Part shown: in pieces, positions 1 to 8,895 of the stretch
Layout of the letters: each line of letters begins with the position of its first letter
Numbering within the stretch: position 1 is the first letter of the stretch
Source: Kitasatospora purpeofusca
GTDB lineage: Bacteria; Actinomycetota; Actinomycetes; Streptomycetales; Streptomycetaceae
Reading direction: 5' to 3'
Length of the DNA stretch: 64,000 bases
Assembly (NCBI RefSeq): GCF_000718025.1
Contig: NZ_JODS01000025.1
Coordinates: 119,332 to 183,331 of the forward strand
Position numbers and translations under genes: made by a program
Notes under the pieces: model-generated
The model's database searches: none
Told to the model about the DNA's origin: nothing
What the model saw: only the letters and a program-made list of their open reading frames with translations

Positions 1-1378
<1,378 letters not shown>

Positions 1379-1592
1379 TTCTGTTCCTCCTCCTGGTTGG
1401 GCAAACGCCCGAAGTGCCCCGTAAAGTCCGGGCACGGCTGGTTCGCTCTTCCGGTGTGCGGCAGGCAGGGATCCTCACCCACCGCGCACGTTTTGTCATG
1501 GTCTGTGCGCCGTTTTCGGGCACACGTCGGCCCCGGGGGACCGAAGGGGTTGCGCCGACCCCGGAAAGGGGCCGGTGGAGGGGCCGTGCCTG

Positions 1593-2090
1593 TCAGGGCG
1601 CGGCGGCGGCGACGGGCACGCAGGCGCCGTCGGCCTCGGTGGCGGGCTGCTCGGCGCGGAGTTCCGCGATGGCGGCCTCGAAGTCTTCCAGTCCGTCGTA
1701 CGCCTGGTAGACGCTGGCGAAGCGGAGGAACGCGACGACGTCGAGTTCCTTGAGCGGGCCGAGTATGGCAAGCCCGACGTCGTGGGTGGTGAGCTCGGCG
1801 TTGCCGGTGGCCCGCACGCACTCCTCGACCCGCTGGCCGAGCTGGGCGAGGGCGTCCTCGGTGACCGGGCGGCCCTGGCAGGCCTTGCGGACTCCGGAGA
1901 TGACCTTCTCCCGGGAGAACGGCTCGGTGACGCCGCTGCGCTTGATGACCATCAGGGCGGCCGTCTCCACAGTGGTGAATCGGCGACCGCAGTCCGGGCA
2001 CTGCCGGCGGCGGCGGATGCAGCTGCCGTCCTCGGTGGTCCGGCTGTCGACGACACGGCTGTCGGAGTGCCGGCAGAAGGGGCAGTGCAC
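1593..2090 (-). CDS. nrdR: Transcriptional repressor NrdR
   Basis: NrdR is a 165-residue nucleotide-sensing repressor that controls ribonucleotide reductase genes. The N-terminus has the zinc ribbon (Cys3/Cys6 and Cys31/Cys34, in MHCPFC and QCPDC), followed by an ATP-cone domain over roughly residues 48-138. The length is normal for the family apart from an Ala-rich tail. The start is GTG at 2090, with GGAGGG about 10 bp upstream. It is followed by nrdJ on the same strand and is probably co-transcribed with it. Tandem NrdR boxes upstream (2180-2227) suggest autoregulation of the nrdRJ unit. Confidence 0.96.
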   Translation of the reverse strand: MHCPFCRHSDSRVVDSRTTEDGSCIRRRRQCPDCGRRFTTVETAALMVIKRSGVTEPFSREKVISGVRKACQGRPVTEDALAQLGQRVEECVRATGNAELTTHDVGLAILGPLKELDVVAFLRFASVYQAYDGLEDFEAAIAELRAEQPATEADGACVPVAAAAP

Positions 2091-2129
2091 CTGAGGATCC
2101 CTCCTTGGCAGGACGTGCGGACTTGGTCG

Positions 2130-2160
2130 AGTCTATGCGATCCCGGGGCCCTGCGAGCAA
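2130..2160 (-). promoter_or_regulatory. Possible nrdR promoter (TTGCTC-N19-TAGACT)
   Basis: On the minus strand, TTGCTC (2155-2160) and TAGACT (2130-2135) are separated by 19 bp, with the nrdR start 39 bp downstream. TAGACT fits the streptomycete TAGRRT -10 pattern, but the spacing is long and the -35 is poor, so this is tentative. If it is right, the NrdR boxes lie just upstream of the -35. Confidence 0.3.
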
Positions 2161-2179
2161 CCCGATCTTGAGGCCTCGA

Positions 2180-2227
2180 CCACAAGTACTGGGCCACGGA
2201 GAGGACTGTAGCCACTACATCTAGGTT
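2180..2227 (-). promoter_or_regulatory. Tandem NrdR boxes
   Basis: Two 16-bp elements, CCACAAGTACTGGGCC (2180-2195) and CCACTACATCTAGGTT (2212-2227), resemble the NrdR-box consensus acaCwAtATaTwGtgt. The second matches nearly all core positions. The spacing between equivalent positions is 32 bp (three helical turns), the spacing known for paired NrdR boxes. They lie upstream of nrdR-nrdJ and are the expected autoregulatory site. Confidence 0.7.
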
Positions 2228-2289
2228 TTGGAGCGAAGGAGGGGTGCTGGCGTGTCGGCGCGGGCGATACCCTCGGAGCCGATTTCCGA

Positions 2290-2305
2290 TCGAACATTTA
2301 ATCGA
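2290..2305 (+). promoter_or_regulatory. Weak second LexA/SOS-like box
   Basis: TCGAACATTTAATCGA has a perfect left half of the actinobacterial SOS box (TCGAAC-N4-GTTCGA) and a 4/6 right half. In the GAAC-N4-GTTC core it matches 6 of 8. It lies 63 bp upstream of the better box and may be a secondary operator or chance. Confidence 0.3.
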
Positions 2306-2319
2306 TGTACAACAAAGCC

Positions 2320-2348
2320 TTGATCGAGTCAGCCAACTCCCGAATAAT
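2320..2348 (+). promoter_or_regulatory. Probable lexA promoter (TTGATC-N17-AATAAT)
   Basis: TTGATC (2320-2325), a 17-bp spacer and AATAAT (2343-2348) form a good vegetative-type promoter, unusually AT-rich for this genome. The expected transcription start falls at about 2355, inside the SOS box, which suits repression by LexA. Confidence 0.55.
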
Positions 2349-2352
2349 TCAC

Positions 2353-2368
2353 TCGAACGTGTGTTTGG
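2353..2368 (+). promoter_or_regulatory. LexA/SOS box upstream of lexA
   Basis: TCGAACGTGTGTTTGG matches the Gram-positive SOS box TCGAAC-N4-GTTCGA, with 7 of 8 in the GAAC-N4-GTTC core. It begins 4 bp after the -10 element and 83 bp before the lexA start, as expected for autorepression. Confidence 0.75.
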
Positions 2369-2435
2369 CGCAACCTTTCGATACGAGGTGCGTTGGGCTG
2401 GAAAAAGGAGAGGACAGCCGTCGAGAGGGGCAGCC

Positions 2436-3317
2436 GTGAACGCCGTCGAAAGCAACACCATCCCGGTGCAGGATCACTCCCAGCTCAAGGTGGGGCAGCG
2501 CACCACGAATCAGCAGAGCGTGGACATCAGCATGGACCGCAGCGAGGATCATCGCCCCCTGGGCCCGGGCATTTCCGGGGTCGGGCGTGTTCCGGACCAG
2601 CCCATCGAACACTCCCCCGCCCTGGACGACGCCCACCCGGCGCCGACCCGTTCCGCGCCGGGCCGCCCGCCCGGGATCCGGACCGACGAGGCAGGCCTCA
2701 CCGAGCGCCAGCGCCGGGTGATCGAGGTCATCCGGGACTCCGTGCAGCGCCGGGGCTACCCGCCGTCGATGCGCGAGATCGGCCAGGCCGTCGGCCTGTC
2801 CAGCACGTCCTCGGTGGCCCATCAGCTGATGGCACTGGAGCGCAAGGGCTTCCTGCGGCGGGACCCGCACCGTCCGCGCGCCTACGAGGTCCGCGGCGTC
2901 GAGGTGGCCCGGCCGAACACCGCCGAGACCGCCGGCCGCCCGTCCACCTCCTACGTGCCGCTGGTCGGCCGGATCGCCGCCGGTGGTCCGATCCTGGCCG
3001 AGCAGACCGTGGAGGACGTCTTCCCGCTGCCCCGGCAGCTGGTCGGCGAGGGCGAGCTGTTCGCGCTCACCGTGCGCGGTGACTCGATGATCGAGGCGGC
3101 CATCTGCGACGGCGACTGGGTCACCGTCCGCCGCCAGCCGGTCGCCGAGAACGGCGACATCGTCGCCGCGATGATCGACGGCGAGGCCACCGTCAAGCGC
3201 CTCAAGCGCGAGGACGGCCGGATCTGGCTGATGCCGCACAACCCCGCGTACGAGCCGATCAACGGCGACAACGCGACCATCCTGGGCAAGGTCGTGGCCG
3301 TCCTCCGCCGGCTCTGA
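2436..3317 (+). CDS. lexA: LexA repressor of the SOS response
   Basis: LexA represses DNA-damage genes and cleaves itself when RecA is activated. From GTG 2436 the product is 293 residues: an unstructured leader of about 85, a winged helix-turn-helix (about 88-150), then the S24 peptidase domain. The cleavage bond is Ala182-Gly183 in RIAAGG, the catalytic Ser217 is in GDSMIEAA, and Lys254 is in EATVKRLK. GTG 2436 follows GAGAGGGG at good spacing; an in-frame ATG at 2532 is an alternative. The leader is longer than in LexA proteins I recall from Streptomyces (about 260 residues in total). An open frame extends upstream to 2244 but overlaps the promoter and SOS box, so I excluded it. Confidence 0.96.
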   Translation: MNAVESNTIPVQDHSQLKVGQRTTNQQSVDISMDRSEDHRPLGPGISGVGRVPDQPIEHSPALDDAHPAPTRSAPGRPPGIRTDEAGLTERQRRVIEVIRDSVQRRGYPPSMREIGQAVGLSSTSSVAHQLMALERKGFLRRDPHRPRAYEVRGVEVARPNTAETAGRPSTSYVPLVGRIAAGGPILAEQTVEDVFPLPRQLVGEGELFALTVRGDSMIEAAICDGDWVTVRRQPVAENGDIVAAMIDGEATVKRLKREDGRIWLMPHNPAYEPINGDNATILGKVVAVLRRL

Positions 3318-3345
3318 CCGCACCACCCCGCCCGGACCCACAGGA

Positions 3346-3376
3346 AGGGGCTCCCCGCACAGCGCGTGGAGCCCCT
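3346..3376. terminator. Bidirectional terminator between lexA and dinG
   Basis: AGGGGCTCC (3346-3354) pairs with GGAGCCCCT (3368-3376) around a 13-nt loop in the 120-bp gap between the convergent lexA and dinG genes. There is no T-tract, which is common for streptomycete terminators. Confidence 0.55.
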
Positions 3377-3437
3377 CCGGCCTTTCCCGACCCCGGTTCC
3401 CGACAGAGTCCCGTCCCGGGCCCGGAGCAGCCGGGGA

Positions 3438-5570
3438 TCAGCCCCGCTTCGGCACCGGCCGGACCGGCGCCGCCGAGTCGTCGATCGCCGCCAGCGAGCG
3501 GCGCACCTGGTTGCGGTCCGTCGTGTACCAGAACTCCGGCATCGAGGACCGGAAGAAGCCGCCGTAGCGCTTGGTCTCCACCCGCGGGTCGAGCACCGCC
3601 ACCACACCCCGGTCCTCCGCCGCGCGCACCAGCCGGCCCGCGCCCTGCGCCATCAGCAGCGCCGCATGGGTGGCCGCGACGGCCATGAAGCCGTTCCCGC
3701 CGCGCTGTTCGACGTCCTTCTGCCGGGCGCTCATCAGCGGGTCGTCCGGCCTCGGGAACGGGATCCGGTCCATCACCACCAGCTGGCAGGCCGAGCCGGG
3801 CACGTCCACGCCCTGCCAGAGCGACAGCGTGCCGAACAGGCAGGTGGTCGCGTCCGAGGCGAACTCGCGGATCAACTCGCCCAGGGTGTCCTCGCCCTGG
3901 AGCAGGATCCGCTGGTCCAGCCGCTCCCGCATCGCCTCGGCGGCCGTCTGCGCCCCCCGCATCGAGGAGAACAGCCCCAGCGTCCGCCCGCCGGCCGCGC
4001 CGATCAGATCGGCCAACTCGTCGAGCATGTCCGGCCGCTCGGGATCACGCCCGGGATCGGCCAGGTGCCTGGCGACATAGAGGATGCCCTGCTTGGAGTA
4101 CTTGAACGGCGAGCCGACGTCGATCCCCCGCCAGTGCGGCACCGGCTCGTCGCCCATGCCCTCCCCGACCGCCTCCGGGTTGTCGCCGGGCGTGCGGACG
4201 TCCGGCAGCCGGGCGTCGGACGGCAGGCCCACCGAGGCGGCCACACCGGTGAAGTCCCCGCCGAGCTTGAGGGTGGCCGAGGTGAGCACCACCGCGCGCT
4301 CCTTGTACAGCCCCTCCCGCAGCAGCCCGGAGACGCTCAGCGGGGCGACCCGCAGCGAGGCGGTGCCCAGCCCGTAGCGGTCGCTGCGCTCGATCCAGAC
4401 CACGTCGTACTCGGAGTCCTGGAGCAGCCGGTCGGCGGTCTCGTGCAGGGACTCCGCGGCGGCCATCGCCTGCTTGCGCACGGCGTCCTCGTCGCTGAGC
4501 CCCTTGTCCCTGGTCTCGCCGAGCGAGGTGATCACCTGCCGGGAGGCGTCCCGGATCGCGGTCACGGCGTAGGCGAGGTACTCGGGCAGCTCCTCCACCC
4601 GGCCGGGCTGGGCGGTCTCCATCAGGCCGTGGTAGTTCTCGGCGGCGGCCTGCAGCGCGTCCACGGCCTTCTCGTTGGCGAGCCGGGCGGCCCGCTTGAC
4701 CGTCCGGTTCACCGCGCCGACGGTCAGCTCGGCGGTGGCCGCCCCGGTGACCCGGTTGACCAGCTCGTGCGCCTCGTCGATGATCAGCAGCCCGTGCTCG
4801 GGCAGCACCGGCGCGCCCTCGATCGCGTCGATCGCGAGCATCGCGTGGTTGGTGACGACGACGTCGGCGAGCTTGGCCCGCTCCCGGGCCTTCTCCGCGA
4901 AGCACTCCTGGCCGTACGCGCAGCGGGTCGCGCCCAGGCACTCCTTGGAGGTGACCGCGAGCTGGGCCCAGGCCCGGTCGGAGACGCCGGGGGTCATGTC
5001 GTCCCGGTCGCCGGTCTCCGTCTCGTCCGCCCACTCGCGCAGCCGGAGCACCTCCTTGCCGAGCTTGCCGGCGGGTCCGCCCAGCGCCTCGACCGGGTCG
5101 AACAGGCCCTCGCCCTCGTCGCCCGGGGTGCCCTCGTTGGCCCGGTGCAGGCACAGGTAGTTGGAGCGGCCCTTGAGCATCGCGAACAGCGGACGGCGCC
5201 GCAGCACCGGGTGCAGTGCCTCCACGGTGCGCGGCAGGTCCCGCTCGACCAGCTGGCGCTGGAGCGCCAGGGTCGCGGTGGCGACCACCACGCGGTCCCC
5301 GTGGGCGAGCGCCGGCACCAGGTAGGCGAGGGACTTGCCGGTACCGGTGCCGGCCTGCACCAACAGGTGCTCGCCGTGGTCGACGGCGTCCGCGACGGCC
5401 TCGGCCATCCGGAGCTGTCCGGGGCGCTCGACGCCGCCGACGGAGGCCACCGCGGCGTGCAGCAGCTCGGGGACACGGGCGCGGGGGACGGCCTCCGCCG
5501 GGGCGTCCGCGACGCTCCCGGCCTCGTCGGCGTCCTCGGCGGGGAGCTGGGATTCGGAGTCGTTCGTCAT
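3438..5570 (-). CDS. dinG: DinG/XPD-family Fe-S ATP-dependent DNA helicase
   Basis: This 710-residue SF2 helicase probably unwinds 5'-3' on damaged or structured DNA. Walker A is AGTGTGKS (73-80) and the DEAH box is IIDEAHEL (265-268). Four cysteines sit where the XPD/DinG 4Fe-4S cluster is bound: Cys140 (NYLC), Cys211, Cys217 and Cys223 in ECLGATRCAYGQECF. Late motifs such as LWQGVDVPG and QGAGRLVR are present. ATG 5570 lies only 12 bp downstream of the stop of the siderophore synthetase gene on the same strand. No promoter can fit in that gap, so it may be read from the iron-controlled operon or from a promoter inside the synthetase gene. Family assignment is firm; the exact substrate is inferred. 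Confidence 0.9.
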   Translation of the reverse strand: MTNDSESQLPAEDADEAGSVADAPAEAVPRARVPELLHAAVASVGGVERPGQLRMAEAVADAVDHGEHLLVQAGTGTGKSLAYLVPALAHGDRVVVATATLALQRQLVERDLPRTVEALHPVLRRRPLFAMLKGRSNYLCLHRANEGTPGDEGEGLFDPVEALGGPAGKLGKEVLRLREWADETETGDRDDMTPGVSDRAWAQLAVTSKECLGATRCAYGQECFAEKARERAKLADVVVTNHAMLAIDAIEGAPVLPEHGLLIIDEAHELVNRVTGAATAELTVGAVNRTVKRAARLANEKAVDALQAAAENYHGLMETAQPGRVEELPEYLAYAVTAIRDASRQVITSLGETRDKGLSDEDAVRKQAMAAAESLHETADRLLQDSEYDVVWIERSDRYGLGTASLRVAPLSVSGLLREGLYKERAVVLTSATLKLGGDFTGVAASVGLPSDARLPDVRTPGDNPEAVGEGMGDEPVPHWRGIDVGSPFKYSKQGILYVARHLADPGRDPERPDMLDELADLIGAAGGRTLGLFSSMRGAQTAAEAMRERLDQRILLQGEDTLGELIREFASDATTCLFGTLSLWQGVDVPGSACQLVVMDRIPFPRPDDPLMSARQKDVEQRGGNGFMAVAATHAALLMAQGAGRLVRAAEDRGVVAVLDPRVETKRYGGFFRSSMPEFWYTTDRNQVRRSLAAIDDSAAPVRPVPKRG

Positions 5571-5582
5571 GACCCACCCAGC

Positions 5583-7409
5583 CTACGGGGCAGGGGTGAC
5601 AATCCGGTCCCGCCGACGGGGCACCCGGCCGGTGCCGTCCGCGGCGAGCGGGTTGGGCACGGTGCCGTGCCGGGCCGCGTGCGGGCGGTGCGGGCGGTCG
5701 CCGTAGCCGTCCAGCAGCAGCCGGTTGCGGTTCAGGCAGAGCCGGTCGATCCGCGGCCGGAACAGGTCGAACAGCGCGAACCGCTCGGCCAGTTCCGGGA
5801 ACCGCGCCTGGTAGCGGTGGATCTCGGCGCGCAGCAGCTCCCAGAACTCCGCCTCGGCGAGGCCGGTCCCGGCCTCCAGCAGCGGTGCCAGATAGCGGTA
5901 CACGCCGATGAACAGCCCGGAGTGCAGGAACTGGCACAGGCCCTGCGGGTCCTCGCGCAGCAGTACCGCGTCCACCTCGGCGGGCAGGTCGCGCAGTTCC
6001 GGCAGGTCCTGGTCGCTGAGGTTGACGTCGTCGACGAAGTCCTTGACCGCGAGCCGGACCGGTACGTCCCGCTCGTCGAAGACCAGGACGGCGTTCTCGC
6101 CGTGCGGGGAGAACACCAGCCCGTACCGGTAGAGGAAGTGCAGCAGCGGCGGCAGCATCGCGGCGAACAGCCGGCCGGTCCACTCGGCGGGGGCGAGCCC
6201 GGAGCGGGCGACCAGCTCGGCGGCCAGCGGCCGTCCGTCGCGTCCGGCCTGGAGCAGGGCGGCCAGGGTGCGACCGCGCTCGCCGGGCGCCAGCGCGGGG
6301 CCGAGCGGCTCCCGCCAGATCGCGCCGAGCAGCTCCTTGTACTGGTAGGGGGCCTCGGGCAGGTCGCGGTAGACGGGGTGGTCGACGGTGACCGAGGCGA
6401 TCTCGCCGAGCAGCACCACCCGGCACTCCTCGCGCAGGAAGGGGTCGGCGTCGCGCAGCCCGTGGATCCAGGCGGTGACGGCGGGCGCGGCCAGGGTGCG
6501 TTCGGTGGGCAGGCCGCGCCAGACCAGGGTGTTGAGGATGGCCAGCGGCAGTTTGACGGTGCAGCGCTCGGGGCGGCTCTCGTTGAAGAACGAGCGGATC
6601 GACTGCTGGGGCAGCCGGAGGTCGCCGTCGGTGCCGAGCGGCACGATCTCGCCGGAGGCGATCCACGGGGCGAACAGCGGCACCACGGTCTCGTCCCACT
6701 GCCACGGGTGCACCGGCAGCAGCAGGTAGTCGTCGGCGGCGGCGCCGAGCGGGGCCCGGAGCGCGGCCGGGTCGTCGAGCTCCCGGTGGTACAGGCGCTC
6801 GGGGTCGGCGAGGCCGGCCACGCCCCGGTACTCGGCGAGCCGGCGGTGCACGGCGATCCAGGGCAGCGGGCGCGGGGTGCGGGCCTCCGGGGCCCAGCGC
6901 GCGGCGTCGGCGGCGGAGAAGCCGATCCGGCCCTTGTTGGGGACGATCCACGGGTGGCCGCCCTGCCGGCCCTCCAGCTCGGTGTGGCCGAGGTCGGCGA
7001 GTTCGGCGGCGGTGAGGCCGGTGGCCAGCAGGTGGGCGTCGGCGATCAGGGTCGCGGTGAGCTCGCGGAGCAGGTGGCCGGTGGTGTCGCCGCGCAGCCC
7101 GAGGGCGTGCCGGGCGTGGACCAGGAAGCGCAGCGGGTCGAGGCCCTCGGGGTCGTCGCAGCGGACGGAGCCGGGGTCGACGAGCCAGCTCTCGTAGGCG
7201 CCGCGCCGGGCGGTGAAGCGGTACTCGGCCCCGGGCAGGGCGAGCGTCCAGCCGTCCGGTGCCCCGGTCGCGGTCGGGGCGAGGAGTTCCTCGTAGGCGA
7301 ACTCGCCGAGCATCTTGGCGAGCAGCGTGCGGCCGGCCCGCTGCCAATGGCCGGCGGTGAGCTGCGGCGGCAGGTACAGCGGCGGTTCAGCGGCCGGCGG
7401 TTGCGGCAC
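5583..7409 (-). CDS. IucA/IucC-family NIS siderophore synthetase (IucC-like)
   Basis: The 608-residue product is an NRPS-independent siderophore synthetase, which adenylates a carboxylate such as citrate and condenses it with an amine. Family hallmarks are the LLPVHPWQWDETV segment, LPQQSIRSFFN, VKLPLAILNTLVWRGLP, the FSPHGENAVLVFD catalytic segment and KDFVDDVNLSD. A C-terminal FhuF-like/IucC domain contains RNRLLLDGY. Start GTG 7409 follows AGGAGC and overlaps the end of the hydroxylase gene by 23 bp, indicating translational coupling. It is the last biosynthetic gene of the operon. By sequence alone DesD-like is also possible, but the gene set (see neighbours) fits the IucC role of adding a second hydroxamate arm. 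Confidence 0.88.
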   Translation of the reverse strand: MPQPPAAEPPLYLPPQLTAGHWQRAGRTLLAKMLGEFAYEELLAPTATGAPDGWTLALPGAEYRFTARRGAYESWLVDPGSVRCDDPEGLDPLRFLVHARHALGLRGDTTGHLLRELTATLIADAHLLATGLTAAELADLGHTELEGRQGGHPWIVPNKGRIGFSAADAARWAPEARTPRPLPWIAVHRRLAEYRGVAGLADPERLYHRELDDPAALRAPLGAAADDYLLLPVHPWQWDETVVPLFAPWIASGEIVPLGTDGDLRLPQQSIRSFFNESRPERCTVKLPLAILNTLVWRGLPTERTLAAPAVTAWIHGLRDADPFLREECRVVLLGEIASVTVDHPVYRDLPEAPYQYKELLGAIWREPLGPALAPGERGRTLAALLQAGRDGRPLAAELVARSGLAPAEWTGRLFAAMLPPLLHFLYRYGLVFSPHGENAVLVFDERDVPVRLAVKDFVDDVNLSDQDLPELRDLPAEVDAVLLREDPQGLCQFLHSGLFIGVYRYLAPLLEAGTGLAEAEFWELLRAEIHRYQARFPELAERFALFDLFRPRIDRLCLNRNRLLLDGYGDRPHRPHAARHGTVPNPLAADGTGRVPRRRDRIVTPAP

Positions 7410-8880
7410 GGGTCGGCTCCTGGGGTCGGGGGAGGCTGGAAGCGGGAACGGAGGTGGTGGGGGCGGCGGCCGGGCCGGGTGGTGCGGTCGTCGGGACGGA
7501 CGGGGCGGACAGAGCGGGCGGCGCGGGCGGCGCGGGCGGCGCGGGCGGCACCGGGACCGGGGCGGGCGGGGCGAAGCCGGTCCAGGCGGTGCGCCGGGGC
7601 AGCCGGTGGACGGTCCGCCCGGTGACGGCGTTGAGGATCACCGCGGCCCGATGGGCACCGAGTCCGAGGTCGGGGGTGCCCACCCCGTGGGTGTGCAGCT
7701 CGCCGTTCTGCACGTACAGCCCGCCGGTGACCTCCGGCCGGGTGGCCACCCGGTGGTCGAGGTCGACCCGGTAGCGGCCGGCCGGGTCGCGGTCGATCAG
7801 GTGGGCGAGCGGTTCCAGGGCGGCCGGGCCGGCCGCCCGGTAGCCGGTGGCGAGCACCACGGCGTCGGTGCGCAGCACGTGCTCGGCGCCGGAGTCGGTG
7901 TGCCGGCAGTCGAGTTCGAGCCCGCCGCAGGGGCCGGGCCGGGCCTCGGTGACGGCGGTGCCGGGGGTGATCTCGACCGGCGCCGCGCCGACCGGCCGGC
8001 CGACGGTGCGTTCGTACAGCTGGTCGTGGATCTCGGCGAGGGTCTCGGCGGAGGCGGCCTTGTGCAGCTGCCACTGGGCCTCGACCAGGTGGTCGCGGAC
8101 GGCCTCGGGCAGGCCGTGGAAGTACCGGGTGTAGTCGGGGGTGAAGTGCTCCAGGCCGAGTTTGGAGTACTCCATCGGCGCGAGCGCCCGGGTGCGGGTG
8201 AGCCAGCGCAGTCGCACGCCGTCGCCGTCGTGGCGGCGCAGCAGGTCGAGGAAGATCTCGGCGCCGGACTGCCCGCTGCCGACCACGGTGATGTCCCGGG
8301 CGGCGGCCAGGTCCTCGCGCCGGTCGAGGTAGTCGGCGGAGTGGAAGACCGCCGGGTGGCCGTCGAGGGCGGCGAAGGCCTCGGGGCGGACGGGCAGGGT
8401 GCCGACGCCGAGCACGGCGTTGCGCGCCTCGACGGTGTACTCGCGGCCGGTGGCGGGTTCGCGCAGTTCGGCGCGGTAGCGGTCGCCGGTCCAGTGCAGG
8501 GCGGTGACCTCGGTGCCGAAGCGGCAGTTGGCGAGCCGTTCGGCGGCCCAGCGGCAGTAGTGGTCGTACTCGCGGCGGGTGAGCTGGAAGCGCTCGGTGA
8601 AGTAGAACGGGAACAGCCGGTCCTCCTCCCGCAGGTGGTTGAGGAAGGACCAGGGGCTGGTCGGGTCGACCAGGGACACCAGGTCGGCGAGGAACGGCAC
8701 CTGCATCCGCGCGCCCTCGACGAGCATCCCGGGGTGCCAGCGGAACTCCGGGCGCCGGTCGCAGAAGAGGGTGCGCAGCCCGGGGACGGGCTCGGCGAGC
8801 GCGGCGAGCGAGAGGTTGAACGGGCCGATGCCGAGGCCGAGCAGGTCGTACGGCCCGGGCGGGGGGGCTGGGGTGTCCAT
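7387..8880 (-). CDS. L-lysine/L-ornithine/diamine N-hydroxylase (IucD/DesB family)
   Basis: This flavin monooxygenase N-hydroxylates a side-chain amine, the first step in making a hydroxamate siderophore. The FAD motif GLGIGPFNLSLAAL is at about residues 15-28, followed by RPEFRWHPGMLVEGARMQVPFLADLV. The NADPH motif VVGSGQSGAEIFLDLL is near 215, and a late ATGYR is present. It is 497 residues from ATG 8880, about 50 longer than usual because of a Pro/Ala-rich tail encoded over a 9-bp tandem repeat. It lies between the acyltransferase and IucC-like genes. Whether the substrate is lysine, cadaverine or another diamine cannot be told here; no decarboxylase gene is adjacent. Confidence 0.9.
   Translation of the reverse strand: MDTPAPPPGPYDLLGLGIGPFNLSLAALAEPVPGLRTLFCDRRPEFRWHPGMLVEGARMQVPFLADLVSLVDPTSPWSFLNHLREEDRLFPFYFTERFQLTRREYDHYCRWAAERLANCRFGTEVTALHWTGDRYRAELREPATGREYTVEARNAVLGVGTLPVRPEAFAALDGHPAVFHSADYLDRREDLAAARDITVVGSGQSGAEIFLDLLRRHDGDGVRLRWLTRTRALAPMEYSKLGLEHFTPDYTRYFHGLPEAVRDHLVEAQWQLHKAASAETLAEIHDQLYERTVGRPVGAAPVEITPGTAVTEARPGPCGGLELDCRHTDSGAEHVLRTDAVVLATGYRAAGPAALEPLAHLIDRDPAGRYRVDLDHRVATRPEVTGGLYVQNGELHTHGVGTPDLGLGAHRAAVILNAVTGRTVHRLPRRTAWTGFAPPAPVPVPPAPPAPPAPPALSAPSVPTTAPPGPAAAPTTSVPASSLPRPQEPTRAATAGR
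7514..7549. repeat. Four tandem 9-bp repeats in the hydroxylase tail
   Basis: GCGGGCGGC occurs four times head to tail and encodes a Pro-Pro-Ala run in the C-terminal tail of the N-hydroxylase. It is likely prone to slippage in whole 3-residue steps and keeps the frame. Confidence 0.85.
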
Positions 8881-8895
8881 GAGGCGGGTGCTGTC

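Larger units (their letters stand above)
2091..2435. other. Divergent regulatory region nrdR/lexA
   Basis: This 345-bp gene-free region separates two regulators. From left to right it contains a possible nrdR promoter, the two NrdR boxes, a weak SOS-like site (2290-2305), a lexA promoter (2320-2348) and the main SOS box (2353-2368). It is markedly more AT-rich than its surroundings around 2281-2350. No further gene is seen in it. Confidence 0.7.

Noticed and set aside
1379..1592. Possible cobalamin riboswitch before nrdJ
   Set aside because: No B12-box or conserved riboswitch core is visible in the gap between nrdR and nrdJ; control is better explained by NrdR boxes upstream of nrdR.
2244..2435. 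Upstream start for lexA at 2244
   Set aside because: It would place the promoter and SOS box inside the coding sequence and add residues with no family resemblance.
3366..7625. A 1419-codon open frame on the plus strand, and similar long frames at 40306-46083 and 54378-59096
   Set aside because: They lie opposite or out of frame with well-supported genes (dinG/siderophore synthetase, lhr, osaA), and their translations are low-complexity Arg/Gly/Val/Pro runs typical of high-GC shadows.
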